Source: Volvox africanus (Eukaryota > Chlorophyta > Chlorophyceae > Chlamydomonadales > Volvocaceae). From it: DNA of 64,000 bases. The notes below the pieces were generated by a model. That model had not been told where the DNA came from, did not search any database, and saw only the letters and a list, made by a program, of their open reading frames with translations. Where the stretch lies: contig BSDZ01000010.1 in the NCBI GenBank assembly GCA_030268105.1, positions 3,696,001 through 3,760,000 on the forward strand, given 5' to 3'. This document shows, piece after piece, positions 1 through 20,008 of this stretch (within the stretch, counting starts at the first letter, position 1; every line of letters starts with the position of its first letter). A program made the position numbers and the translations under genes.

Positions 1-148
1 CCTATGGAAAAATTAAATTATACTTCAGAATCTAATCCGCACGGAGGAAAAGAGCTTCGACCTAACAAGGAAGCTGAGTCCCTATGCATTCGGTAATGGA
101 GTGAGTGCATACCTCAATGAAGTAGACATCAATGAAGTAGACATCAGT

Positions 149-547
149 CTAGAAAACCTTGAAGCACGTCTTTCTGCCCGTGGACACGCCAGTTGTGCTA
201 CAATTCCCTTGAAAGGCGTTGATTCTCAGTGCACACAAGCTATTGCCTCCAACGTAGAAAGTACAGCTGCTTGTTCGATCGCAGGCGGCACGACAGTCAG
301 CCTCCGCAATATCAGCAATGGTGTAGCAATTCCCATCTAATGGCAGGTCGTTGCCTAACACATCGAAATTGTCGACACAGTCATAGCTGCCTGCATGCAT
401 GTACGAACCATGAACAGTATGCCGAGCACATGCCCGGCGGGTCCGTGGGGAATGAACACCAAGATTGGTTGAATGCAATTTTAGCATTACTACATATGCG
501 AATGCCATTCTGCAGTAACACTGGCCTGCGAATGAATACCTGTTCAT
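149..547 (-). CDS. Possible PAN/Apple-like cysteine-rich exon (partial gene)
   Basis: This open frame of 132 codons runs on the minus strand near the window edge. Its second half is cysteine-rich and carries a pattern typical of PAN/Apple extracellular domains of green algae: a 'VLGNDL' turn, then 'ADCRAACDRTSSCTF', then 'NSLCAL' and a final 'KTCFK'. These domains bind sugars or proteins in secreted or wall-associated proteins. A GT follows the final 'KTCFK', so the exon may splice onward toward lower coordinates and out of the window. The first 50 or so codons look non-coding, so the true exon probably covers only about 149-400. No signal peptide is visible. The assignment rests on cysteine spacing alone and could be chance. 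Confidence 0.35.
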   Translation of the reverse strand: MNRYSFAGQCYCRMAFAYVVMLKLHSTNLGVHSPRTRRACARHTVHGSYMHAGSYDCVDNFDVLGNDLPLDGNCYTIADIAEADCRAACDRTSSCTFYVGGNSLCALRINAFQGNCSTTGVSTGRKTCFKVF

Positions 548-2870
548 TGAAAAATGAACTTGTTTGGGAAACTATAAGATACTTTCACATTATCCGTTTG
601 AGAATTTCTAAGAAATAACGTAACCTTAGATTTTGCAAAATGCGCCAGAGCAATCCAGCTAATTACAAATAAGACCACAAAAACTATGGATATTTTACGT
701 ATCTTTATATATTTACCTATTATGGTGTATAGGTAGCTATACACTGTGGTATATATTACAGAATTTATCACCCAAAAAGCCAGCTATCAAACCACCGATA
801 CAATAACCAACAAAATTTAAGCTCAATGAAAGTTGCACTCCAAAAGGAATCGAAAACGCCCAAAACATTTATGAATATGCAAAACACCCAAAAAGTTTTG
901 GAAAAAAAGTAGGTTTACTTGTTGCAGATATTTGATGCAGGTATGGTCCTTCCATCCCAAACATCGTACCAGTTAAAAAACAGGCGCTGAATGCGACCCT
1001 ATTACCAATAGTATTTTTAAAATTATCAGCCTTTGAATTCCATATAATTTCTTGGCTAATTTTTGACTTGGGGTTATGCCTGTTTTATAAAATTTTAGCC
1101 GGAATATTTTCACTTTTTGCAAAATTAATAGTTGCTTCTGTTGCCCACAGGTCGGTTGGGCTTGGTTTGTCATACCCACAGCGATAGTGCAATGCATAAA
1201 TATAATAAATAAAAAATTAATTATTATTTCATTAATACGAATGCTATGATATACGTATATACACGTATGCATGCATAATCTTGACAAAAGTTGGTGTCGG
1301 CTTCCTTGAAGCCGGGAAAAAGGCTGGGCTCCAAATATCTCTCTAGAAATCGAGGAGTTACGGGCACACAAGACACACACATACAGTGGACACAGTGCAG
1401 GGTGAATGAACTGCACTAGTTGGGACCCTTGGTGGAGTATTAGTTGGGAGCATTAGTTGGGAATCCCCAAACTCCGCGATTTGCGCGGTTGGCGTGGCGT
1501 GGTGCGTTGTTGTCGTTAAATGCGGTCGCGTGCCCGAGGTTCGCTCTGTGTTCGCGTTCGCGAACGTTCGCTCGTTCTGCCTTCGTTCGTTCGTTCTGCG
1601 TTCGCGTGCGCGACGCCACGCGAGGAATTTGCTGAGGTCCCCAATTGGTCAGCTAACCAGCTCAGGTTATTAATTAATGATATGATATGATTATATATCC
1701 GTTTAACTAGGTTAATGTGCAGGATTTTAAAATTTGACTGCGGCCTGAGACAATAGAGACTGTGAAACTTGTTTGTACTCATTTCAATTTAGTCAGGCCA
1801 TAATATATTACTCTAGCTGGCAATATTTGCTGTATCACCGGTTCGTATCATAGGCCGGGAAGGTCGTCAAGGGCTGATTTGACAAACGCCGTTAGCTCAG
1901 ATTGAAATTTTGTAAAAGATGGCACATCTATTCAGCAAAATGTGGCTGGAGAAGTGTTGATAGCACCTTGACCTCGCCGAACCTGCTGGTTGTGCTGATT
2001 TTTGTTGATGATATGTCAATAAATGTACATTGTAATGGGCTTTTTAATTGCTTTACAGATGGGCAAAAAGTTGTTTGGTCGTTACACACACCTATACACA
2101 CACACGGACATGATCAAAACCAGGAATCTATATCTTTTCGATAGGGTTGGGAAATCCAAATATGAAGATATAGAATTTCCAGATGCAGAAATAATCATTT
2201 ATCATAAACAGATAGTATACATTATAAAACATTCTCTTCTATTGGGAACATGTACTTAATAAATAATTTGATTATTATGCACAGCTAAACCCACCATCGT
2301 TTGGTCGGGCCCAGCAAGCCGCCTCTACATTATACCCAGGCCTCCCATTCACTCCATTGCCACCCGTCAAGGGTGTATTTTTCAGGTAGCACACGCCAGC
2401 AGGTAGCACACGGACAACAAATATGCATCTGAGAACATGGCACAATTTAATTTTCACAATTGGGTTGGGGGAAGGTTCGTTTAACGCAAAATGCTAGATG
2501 TGAAATCGGAGGAGCAAATATAAAAAATGGCAACGGCTATGCAGTTTGCTCTAAGCGCCTAAAAAAGAAAAATGCGCCTGAATAACAGATAAAAAAAACT
2601 TGAAGCAAGCAAAGCCACGTTATTGTATCTTATTGGGTATACGGGCGTGCACTTGCATGTCCTGTTTCAGCACGTTAAGCTTGCGACCAAGTTCAGGATC
2701 GTTGAGTGTCTGGGGGATGGTTTTGGCGACGGGGTCAATAGTGGTGGTGTCGTTTTTTCCAATCTTTTTGTCCCCGCATCCTCCTATCTGTGCGTGTGTG
2801 CTCCGTCCCCCTTTGTTTGTGCATCCGTTTGCCTGTCTGTACAGGCTCCGACCATGCTTCGTTAGTTCAC
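548..2870. other. Intergenic, no recognisable gene
   Basis: This stretch is AT-rich in parts (600-900, 1190-1260, 1660-1720). It contains a GC-rich island at about 1480-1630 with repeated TTCG and TTCGTTCG words. Several short frames are open on both strands, but none shows a motif, a splice-compatible extension or similarity that I recognise. Confidence 0.5.
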
Positions 2871-2875
2871 GCGTA

Positions 2876-3030
2876 CGTCCGTCCGTCCGTCTGCCTGTAC
2901 AGCCTCGGCCCGTCTGAGCATCGTTCGTCCGCCCATGCATCCGTCCATCCGTCCATGCCTTTATCCGTCCATCGGTGCATTCGTCCGTCCTTCCATGACT
3001 CCGTCCGTCCATCCATGCATTCGTCCGTCC
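2876..3030. repeat. Degenerate (GTCC)n minisatellite
   Basis: A run of GTCC/ATCC tetramers, interrupted by CTGCCTGT and CATGCATC words, makes the stretch open in several frames at once. On the minus strand it would encode an Arg/Gly/Thr-rich repeat built on 'DGRTDG'. This is a property of the tetranucleotide and is not taken as a gene. It lies next to the retroelement remnant at 3242-4156. Confidence 0.8.
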
Positions 3031-3241
3031 ATTCGTGCGCGACGGGGACGGGGACGGGGACGGGACCCTATCATTGTCTTGATGCGGCCGCAAGAGGGAA
3101 AGGAGAGGGATGGCGTCATCCAATTCCAGTCGAAGTGGGGTACGGGGATGGAATCCGTAGTTCAAAATAGAATGGGGTGGATCCCACCGACCGATTCTTC
3201 AAATTGTTCATAGGAAATTTGACGGGTCCAGTTTATTCATC

Positions 3242-4156
3242 TCAAGAACTCGGTTCTGTATCAGCATAATATTGTATTGTATCCCTTAGAATTTGGTTCA
3301 GCCTTTCTGGATGAGAAGCGGTACCGAGGTTCTGTTTCGTACCAATTCGTTTCAAAAACGCGGGGAAGAAAGCAGCAGTAAATTTGGTGTCACGATCAGA
3401 AATATTTGTTTCTGGAAGTCCATGTAGACGGACTACTGCATCAAAGAATAGGTCAGCAGTTTCTTCGGCATCAATTGCTTTCTTACATGGGCGGACATGC
3501 ACCATCTTAGTCTGTCTGTCAACAGACATCACAATGGCGTTGTGTTTTGTAGTCGATGGCAAATCGAGTTCAAAGTCCATCGAGACGCTCTGCCATGCTT
3601 GTTCAGGAATGGGCAGTGGGTGGGGCAATCCGGCTGTCTTACATGGCACGGCTTCGTTTCACTGGCACGAGTCACACATAGCTACGAAGTCAGCGAAATC
3701 TGTATGACGAGATTGCCATCAAAATTACCTTCAATTAGTTATATTGTTCTGTCACGGCCCGTGTAAACTAACGACAAGAACATCTAGGTTCCGGAGCTAA
3801 GGAACTGCAACACCGTTACTAGGATAGTTTCCCTTAACTCGGTGTGCTTCCTCCATGTAATGTAACAGATATACCGATATCCTCACGGCTGTCCTGTCCC
3901 GGTATTTAGGGAAAGTTCAAGAGCCCGGATGACCGGCCATGGGTTCGGAGTGGCTTCTTGCAATGATTTCGCATTTCAAATCGGAGTCATTGGGAACAAC
4001 AATGTGAAATTTGCATTCCTTCCCCTCCCGTTGAAAGAAACCAAGGCTATTCTGCACCAAGGCCCGGGTGTTAGAGGGGTGTTCAAACCAAACGTCTCTG
4101 ATTGTAGCTTCAGTTGTGTGTTGAATTAGGGATGCAGACGTATTCTGGCAACGCAT
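3242..4156 (-). mobile_element. Broken Ty3/gypsy retrotransposon, integrase part of pol
   Basis: Read on the minus strand, the piece at 4156-3917 matches the end of the RNase H/tether region and the first half of the HHCC zinc finger ('VVPND', then 'SHSEPMAGHPG'). After a gap, 3700-3650 supplies the second half of the finger ('CDSCQ'), followed directly by a TGA stop. The piece at 3649-3242 is the catalytic core: 'SMDFELDLP' with the first Asp, 'VDRQTKMVHVRPC', 'ISDRDTKF' with the second Asp, and 'SHPERLNQILRD' with the Glu. Several in-frame stops, loss of the segment between the two finger halves, and a small deletion just before the final Glu show that it is inactive. No LTRs or reverse transcriptase were found nearby, so this is a fragment of an old insertion. 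Ty3/gypsy elements of plant and algal genomes are the clear relatives. Confidence 0.85.
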
Positions 4157-4996
4157 GGTGACCGCATTAAGGACAACGGCTGTTGCAAAGGACGGGTGGC
4201 GGGATAGAGTTCGGAATCACGAAACAAGCCGTCGCTCAGTGCCGCGGTTCTTTCCTAGACCTTCCTGAATTCATTCGGTGTGTCTACAGTGTGTCTGTGA
4301 AAATGCTTCCCTGCTAAACTCTTTTGGGCAGCTTCTAAAACGTCCCAAGGGGAGGCGGCCCTGGTACACTGGAACCTCCCCATGGAGAGGACTCCCCATG
4401 GCTTGGGCAACGCTTTCATACGTCTGTGGTCCTCTGGCGATGACGGCTTAAATAGCAATTAATTCAATGAGGTAAGAAAGGGTAGCCATGTGTTTACCCT
4501 TGCAGTTGAAGGAGATGTTTCGGGACAAAGACCTTTTGGCAGCAGCTGGTATGGGAATGGCATGGACGACGAGGAGGACTAGTCGGCCCAGCCTTAGTTT
4601 GCAAGTGCAGTGACCATTTCCATCGACTTAATGCCGGATGCGCTGCATATATATTTTTGGATGGCCAAGTCTGAACATTCGAACTACGACCACGCATGAG
4701 GAATGCGTTACTGCGGGGAAATCTGAGAGGTTTGTTGTGCAGGTCACTGTAACGTTATGACGTGTGCGTGACGTATGTATTTGGGGCTGAAGGATGAGTG
4801 GAGTGTGTTGTCTGTTTCCTAGCATCACATGTCCTTGCCGACACATGTCACTAAATGATGCCACGACGTATGAGGCATATCCCATGCCGGGGACATCAAG
4901 GCGAGTAGTGCTGAAAGAGCGGAGGTGGAGCAGCCATGACCCTCAGCGTTGCTTGCACCATAGCCTGCCGCCATACGAGATCTGGTCCTAATCCTA
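4157..4996. other. Intergenic, possibly more retroelement debris
   Basis: A minus-strand frame at 4255-4458 lies directly upstream of the gypsy integrase, where the reverse transcriptase/RNase H would be expected, but no diagnostic motif can be read in it. The rest shows nothing I can support. The 3' end of the WD40 gene begins at 4997. Confidence 0.4.
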
Positions 4997-7900
4997 CTAT
5001 GCATCATTGTCGTCTGATCCGTGAAGGGCTAGCCCATTAATTGCACTGTTCAATCCCAACCCAACATCTGCTACGGACGGCCGCCCGTTTCCCTTGCTTA
5101 GGCCACGCCCCAGTCCGGGTACTGCCACTGCCTGTTCATGGATGGTGTAACGTAGAATATTGGCCTGCAGGGTGCCCACTAGGACCTCAGGTCGGTCGTA
5201 GCGCAGGGCTAGGCAACGGAACTCCTCTGTGTCGTGTGTGAACCTACAAGAACATAGGGCAAGGGTAACACCGTAAGGGATAATAGATCAGTGTGACGGG
5301 CGCCCAATTCGCCTGATCCATGCATGCTATTCGGCGAGTTTTATCGAAGAGTTATGATGCACAGGGATAGAACAACCTTCAAAAGCCTGCCTCATTAATG
5401 GAATCAGGCGGCAGGGCCGTGGACGCATGGAACATTGAACAATTGTCTCACCTGTGCATCAACTGTCCAGACACATAGTCCCACACAAGCAGCTGGCCGT
5501 CCAAGGAGCAGCTGACCAGGTGGCCACTGGCAGGAAGCACATCCAGACCAGTGACGCTCCGCCTATGCGCCTGAAGCACCTTCAATGGCCGCGTGCTGAA
5601 GGTGCCTTTTAATGCAATGCCCGGGGAGGTGGGTATCGCAATCGGTTGTGCTACGTGGGTACCGCCAAGCCGCGACCCTGGATCAAGCGAACGTGCGATT
5701 TTTAAAAAGACGGTTCAATCCCGACGACATGCTGCCGCCGGTCCAAAATCCAGAGTGGAAAGCGTGCCCCACCTGAGATGTGGGACTTGTCCACAGCAGC
5801 GGGGACCGTGTCCCATAAACAGATTGTGCAGTCATCCGAGCCTGAAAATAGAAAGTTAGCATCCAGCGCCAGGCATGTCACCGCGTTCTTGTGGCCCCGG
5901 TGGCAACCCAGATAGTCGTATCCCGTGGCAGCCCAGACCTGCAGGGGATCGCCATACACGCATATCACAACGCCTTGTTGCCCCCCTTTCCGACTTGTTG
6001 ACCTAGAAACGACACAGAAACCCTTATCCGCAATAGTGACACCTTAGCGTACGAAGTGCTCACATTCGTACTGCCGGTTCAATTCCACACAGCGCATCTT
6101 CATCGACCGACTTATCATGATTACAAGCCCGTCCACCTCCGCAGCGCTTTCTCCACACCTTGATAACCTTCTCCGTCCCAGCCGTGACGATCGCCTTCTT
6201 CAGAGGATCATATTTAAGCGCCAGTATCTCGGGTTCTGGAGCCGTGAGCGCTATTCGCAAAGCCCCTGGCGTCGCCTTGGTGTCCACGCTCGCGGTCTCA
6301 ATTACCCCGGAAGCACCCGCCACTGCCAGCCCCGTCAGGGACGGCCTCTCTGGCATAACTATGTCACTGTCCCCTGTGAAGCTCCCCGGTACCCTGCTGC
6401 CGCTGGGCGCCTCGGGGCCGTGCGCTCGGAACTTGGCCACCATGTGCGGTGGCTCTCCGCGCAGACTGCGTATGTCCCAGAGCACCACCCAACCGTCGTA
6501 TGAGGCGGATATGAGGAGCTCCTCATTGCGGTGCACTAGCGCTAGAGTTAGAGCAGTCACGGCGTTGGTGTGCTTGTCCTTCAGGGTGGTGGCGTGGGCC
6601 GTGTCCAGGTTCCACAGCCGGATGTCCCCATTATCGTGGCCTGCAGCGAGCGCACCGCAGGACGTCAGCCAAGCACCAGGAGGTCCATGCTCCTTCCTCA
6701 CACGAATACACCAGGCTGCATGGGCGATACGTGCCTTTCACATTTAGGATGATTTCTATGTTCTTCGTCGCCAGCAAAGCGTGATATGGTGATACCAACC
6801 CCTAATATGTTTTATTGGGGGCAGGATCGTATGCCGATCGGCTGTAAGCCATCCTAGTATGTCCTGTAGGCGTCAACCACTTCCAACCAGCTGTACGAGG
6901 AACCAAGAGCAGGAGTATCCTTTTCCGCCGGTTGATATTTCTAAAATCTCTGATTGTGCCCTATGATATGGCCTATGATGTGCCCCAATGATGCGTCTGG
7001 CACTGATGATCGGCAAGATGAGCGTTTGCAATATAAAGCCCGTATCCACCCCACCGGACCTGTCACTAACAAGTTCCAGCCCTCGAAAAACGTCATGGCG
7101 CTGATTTCAGACGTCGTCTCTTCCATCACGCGGATGCATGCCATATCGTACGGATCCCACAGCCGCACGGTGTTGTCCAGGCTGGTGCTGAATATGCGAT
7201 AATCGAGGTCAGCGCCAGGGCCAGCCTGCAGAGGAAGGGCCCAGTAGTGCATAATTAGGGGTCGCCACGCTTTCCCGTACCCCTTTCCTTGCTGTGCAAG
7301 GTGTTGCTGCATCACGTACGGTAGACGCGTTGAAGAGTGCGCATGGCGCTTTCATGCTGGTAGTAAGACCGGGCAGCGGAGGGCGAATAGCAGTTATGAA
7401 CTACCGTATAAAGCACACAAAAATACACAGGCACATGGGGCCTGCCTAGTAAGTTTAGCGGACATAAGTAATACGAACACAATGGGGACACAAATGACCC
7501 GCTTTCTTTGGAAGTGTGTAAAGCGGAGATTGCCGTTGGAGATGCTCGTCTGCGCGTCATGCACACAGGAGTCATATTCGCTTATCTGATAACAATCAGT
7601 CTTAACGCGAATCATCACGCTGTTGATAGTCTCACCCCACCCTTACATAGCCTATGCAAGGACCCACATAGGCCAAGCAAGGGAGCATTCATTACGGTGG
7701 CGTGCGACTATCACCCCACCCGAATGAATGCTCTTACAACGCCCCACTGTTGCGCCCGCCTTCACCTCACCACGCCTCCGGAGCACGTGTACAAGCTGAT
7801 TACTGCCTTTTCGTGACCTCCCCTTGCAATGTTGTAGTCAAGCTCGTGATCAATGATCCACAGTCCCAGCTCGCGCGTCGTTGTAATCGCGTAAAGCTGC

Positions 7901-10900
7901 CGCCCAAGAACTGATGCTACGGACTGAATGCTGCCGCTACTGGCGCCGCTGCCGCCCATCAGGCCCCGCTTGCTATTGCAGGCGACGGGCTGCGCCATGT
8001 GCTTGGTGACCATGAGCCGGCCAGTGCGGATGGAGAAGATGGACAGGACACCGCTGGTATCCCCCGCCAAGATCTGCGACGTAAGGACAAGGTTGGGTGA
8101 GGTGCACGCCGGACGCACAAAGCTAGGTGCTGCTTTGGAGGGCATTCATCCGCTGTAGCTTAATGTGTCGTCCGCAGGTCGTGCAAACCTGCTATGCGCG
8201 AATGCGGAGGAGGATCTCTCACCCTAAATAAGCAACTGTGACTATGCGAATACATCCATTGAGGTGATGGTGTGTACAGCAAGTACAACGGTGCTGGCGA
8301 TGAATGGAGACAGGAAACGCCAGTCCGTACGGCCAATATGGTAACATTTAACGCCACGATGAACCAGCAGAGGAGATGGACATGTGCTATGAAACTGTCT
8401 ACTTCTTTTCTGGATCTCGAATCCAAAACCCATCAGTGATTCGGATCAAATCCGGACACAGCATTCCATGGATTCCCATCTTGTCTGAATCAGCGGCCCT
8501 TGTCGTACGAGACCCGCAATTGACGGTGGATTGAGCCCTCAGGGGCCCCTAAACCACATGCCGCGGCACCGCAACAGTCACCCTGCCACGCGGCGCACCG
8601 ACCTCGTCGAATTCCACGTTGACTTCAAGAGTTGTGAATTGGCATTGTCGCTCGTTCGCCCAGCAGTGCCGCACGGACTCCGTTTTGACGTCCCAAGCCC
8701 GAATGCACTGGTCGAACGCGACGGTTAGTACTAGGTCCCACCTGCGTTAGGGCCCCACTGCGACATCACCAACCAACCGCTAGTCGCAAGATGGGCGGGA
8801 AACCGCTTCTTCGACTACCCATGTTGCTGCATGCTGACTATAGTTGAGGGGAGGAGGCTGGTGCGAGCAGTGGTGGGAACGACGTATCAAGAGGCTGATT
8901 TGCGATTAGAAGGGCTCAGACGGTTTTATGGCACGGATATGCCCTTCACAACATAAGAATGTTGTGAGCCCAAGGAAGGGTTTTGCTAGCCTTTCTCGTC
9001 ATCTAATGGGATGTCATACCAATCCCAGCAACTACCCGAGGTCAGATACAGCCATCACGTATAATATATCCTCCAAGATACATAAGTCCCTGGGGACAGG
9101 CGCACAGGCCGAGGGGCTTAAGCCCCAACCCTCTTAGATCTCAGCAGGAAAGCTCCAGTAACTTCTGAGTTGAGCTGCCCACTTGGTCACCCACTTGGAC
9201 ACGAAACGGACAATGGATATGCTCCGGTCGTGCAGGTGTTCTACCCGCCGGTCCACTCGGAACTCCATGCGGGTGGACAACCTGGAGGGGACGGGGAGAG
9301 GACATGCGGAAGGGTAGGAGTAGAAAGAGGAGAAGCGGCGTGGAGAAGTGGCGGACGACGGCGATGGAAGATACCCACATGATGCTGGATGGTTTGCCAG
9401 AACGGGCATTAGCTGAGGTGCATTCAAATGGCACCTGGTGGGCTCTATGCCCAGGGCAATAGGCGGGTGTAATCGGAGGTAATAGAAGGGATCCGACTAT
9501 CCACACACCCAGAACGACGGCGGTCGGCAGGATAGCTGGTGCAGGTGCCTTAGCCTGAGAACGTTAGGAAGGACTTCCGCTCGTCGAGAAACTTGACACC
9601 CCTTCGTTTGTTAGGACCTACCAAAACCCCTACCCTGGACCCAGCCCCTGGGAACGCACTCGGCGCCTCCACATCTTAGGACCCATGCAGGAGTCAGGGA
9701 ATATGACTCGCAATACTAGAGGTGTAGACACGGATGGGGAATACTTGCGACGCAATCTAGGCAAGCCGGGGTGCCTACCGCTGGATGCTGTCGTCCCACA
9801 GCGCTTCGGGTACAATTCTTGTAACGCCGCCTGACTCATCTGCTGCGTAGATGGCGCCTAGGTCGCCCACATCACCACTGGTGTCATGTGACATGCAGCG
9901 GACCCAGCCCTCCATGCCACTCACAGTCGCCTGCGACGGGGAATAAAAGGAATGAGGTGCACGCACACCGAAGCAGCGACCCATAATTACCACGGTACGC
10001 AGCTGATTCACATTCGTGCAGGGGGAGGTACAAGCAGCCACCGAGTCTTCACATCATGGCCACCATAGGCTTGGAACCCTAGTCCGCACCTCGCAACACA
10101 CATGCGCATGTACTCCACTTCCGTGAGCTTCTCATGGTGCCACAATTTAATGGCATCCACGGCGGTCCGCAGGTCGCTTTGTTCCGTTTGTGCGCACTAT
10201 GTCTGTCGTTTCATAGGTCACTCCCCCATCAGAGATTGACACTCCTCCGACTTTACGAGACCCTCTCCTGGCATGCTGAGGCCACGAGCATTAGCTTTCG
10301 GGAAACGTTAGTATTTTTCGTCTTTAGGCACCCGGGAACAGGTCACCGGGAACAGGTCACCGGGAACAGGTCACCGGGAACAGGTCACCGGGAACGTAAA
10401 GCTGTCGGTTAGAGCCGAAATCCGCGCCCTGTTACGGCGCGCAAGCATGCGCCCAGAGGTCAACATCCTTTCATCTTCTGAAAGTTCTCATCCCTACCCA
10501 CTCGATCCGTCAGACCTGCAGCTCAAACCAGGGATAAACAAGCTGCCTCCGGCCCTCCTCTTGGCGCCACATTTTGATGCATCCGTCTGTGCTACTGCTG
10601 ATGATGTAGTCCCCCAAGATGACGAGGCTGGTGACAGTGCCGCTATGTCCGTACAACGTTTGCACGCACACGGTAGGCTCCAGCATAACCTTGCCCTGGT
10701 AGTCCCAGATCTTGATGCTGGAGTCCACGGAGCCAGTCACGATGAGGCCGCCTTTACCCAGGTCGCCGTCGGTGGGCAGCGGGGTGCAAATGGCCGACAC
10801 AGGGCCCTTGTGCGCACCAACGAAGCGGCTGGCATTGCTGTTGGGTGTGGACTCCGTCATAATCCAGAAGCACACTGCCCCATCGTCCAGGCCGTAGTAT

Positions 10901-11189
10901 AAGCGTCGGCGGTGAGGGTCATAGTGCGTCGCGACAATGGAGGGATCCTTGTTGCGTACAGATGCCAGCGCGGGTTTGATGGGCTCCTTCTGTCCCATAC
11001 TGATAGCTGGTATGCGCGAACACCACCTGCAGACAGTATATGACATGATTTGATCTATGGTGCGAACAAGACGGGGGCCGATATCATAGAGGTAGGTGAC
11101 CTTGACAAAGGGTGCCTAAGGTCTAATACCCCAGCTTACAAGCATCGTATGTCGACAGCAACCTCCGCCTCTTCATCGTCACTGTACAT
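4997..11189 (-). CDS. WD40-repeat protein, 12 exons, about 865 residues
   Basis: Exons (minus, 5' to 3'): 11189-11140, 11026-10516, about 10196-10090, about 9919-9779, 9281-9195, 8741-about 8603, 8073-7771, 7225-7060, 6640-6159, 5938-5773, 5650-5452, 5243-4997. They sum to 866 codons including the stop, and phases agree at the junctions. The start is 'MYSDDEEAEVAV', an acidic leader followed by a GTAAGC donor. WD blades run through the whole protein: 'GLDDGAVCFW', 'VTGSVDSSIKIWD', 'SSSTDGCIKMW', 'VAFDQCIRAWDV', 'STSLDNTVRLWDP', 'GGHDNGDIRLWNL', 'SASYDGWVVLWDI', 'SGSDDCTICLWD' and 'SCSLDGQLLVWDY'. At least ten to twelve blades suggest two propellers, a scaffold for protein complexes. A Gly/Ser-rich insert sits near the middle. 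I do not recognise the family. The exon 3/4 boundaries are the least certain. The gene is head to head with the HECT ligase. Confidence 0.85.
10334..10395. repeat. 14-bp tandem repeat, 4.4 copies
   Basis: Perfect tandem copies of GGGAACAGGTCACC start at 10334, 10348, 10362 and 10376, with a partial fifth. The array lies inside the second intron of the WD40 gene. Each unit contains the near-palindrome GGTCACC. Confidence 0.95.
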
Positions 11190-11682
11190 GATCTAACCCT
11201 AATGAATGGTGGGACAGGCTGAAATGTGGTTAACACATGTCCGTATGACAAAGAAGACTCGTACCGAGTTATGATAAAATTCGTATAATTTCGAGTTTAT
11301 CAGTTAATAAGCGTTCGACCTATATGCAGTGTAGGTCAAATATGCGCGCGAACCGTGGTGCACATATTAAGAGCATGATAGGACCAGTACGCTTTGGAAC
11401 ATGAATTCCAGAAACTTAGTTTGTTTTTTATAATTGTAACTTCATGTGTAAACAGATTCATTACCATGCGTTGCCTGGAAACTGTTGGTTTGTACTATCT
11501 ACGGCATGCACGGGGATTAACGTTTCGGACTGGAAGGAGGACTACGCTGCTAATATTTGAACATAATCAACCATCTCTACTTGAACCTGATCGTCCAGTT
11601 GTTATATGTTGTGAATTGCTGAATACTGTACACAGGCAAGGATTCTTGAAGGCCCTCATCGTAATGGTGAAGTTTTCTAAAA
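11190..11682. promoter_or_regulatory. Divergent intergenic region between WD40 and HECT genes
   Basis: These 493 bases separate the two start codons. The region should hold both promoters and both 5' leaders. It is AT-rich compared with the flanking exons, especially around 11265-11320. No clear TATA box or repeated operator is visible. The function is inferred only from position. Confidence 0.5.

Positions 11683-20008
<8,326 letters not shown>

Noticed and set aside
2620..3165. Minus-strand 181-codon frame rich in Asp-Gly-Arg-Thr
   Set aside because: It is produced by the GTCC tetranucleotide array, which is open in several frames on both strands. No domain is seen outside the repeat.
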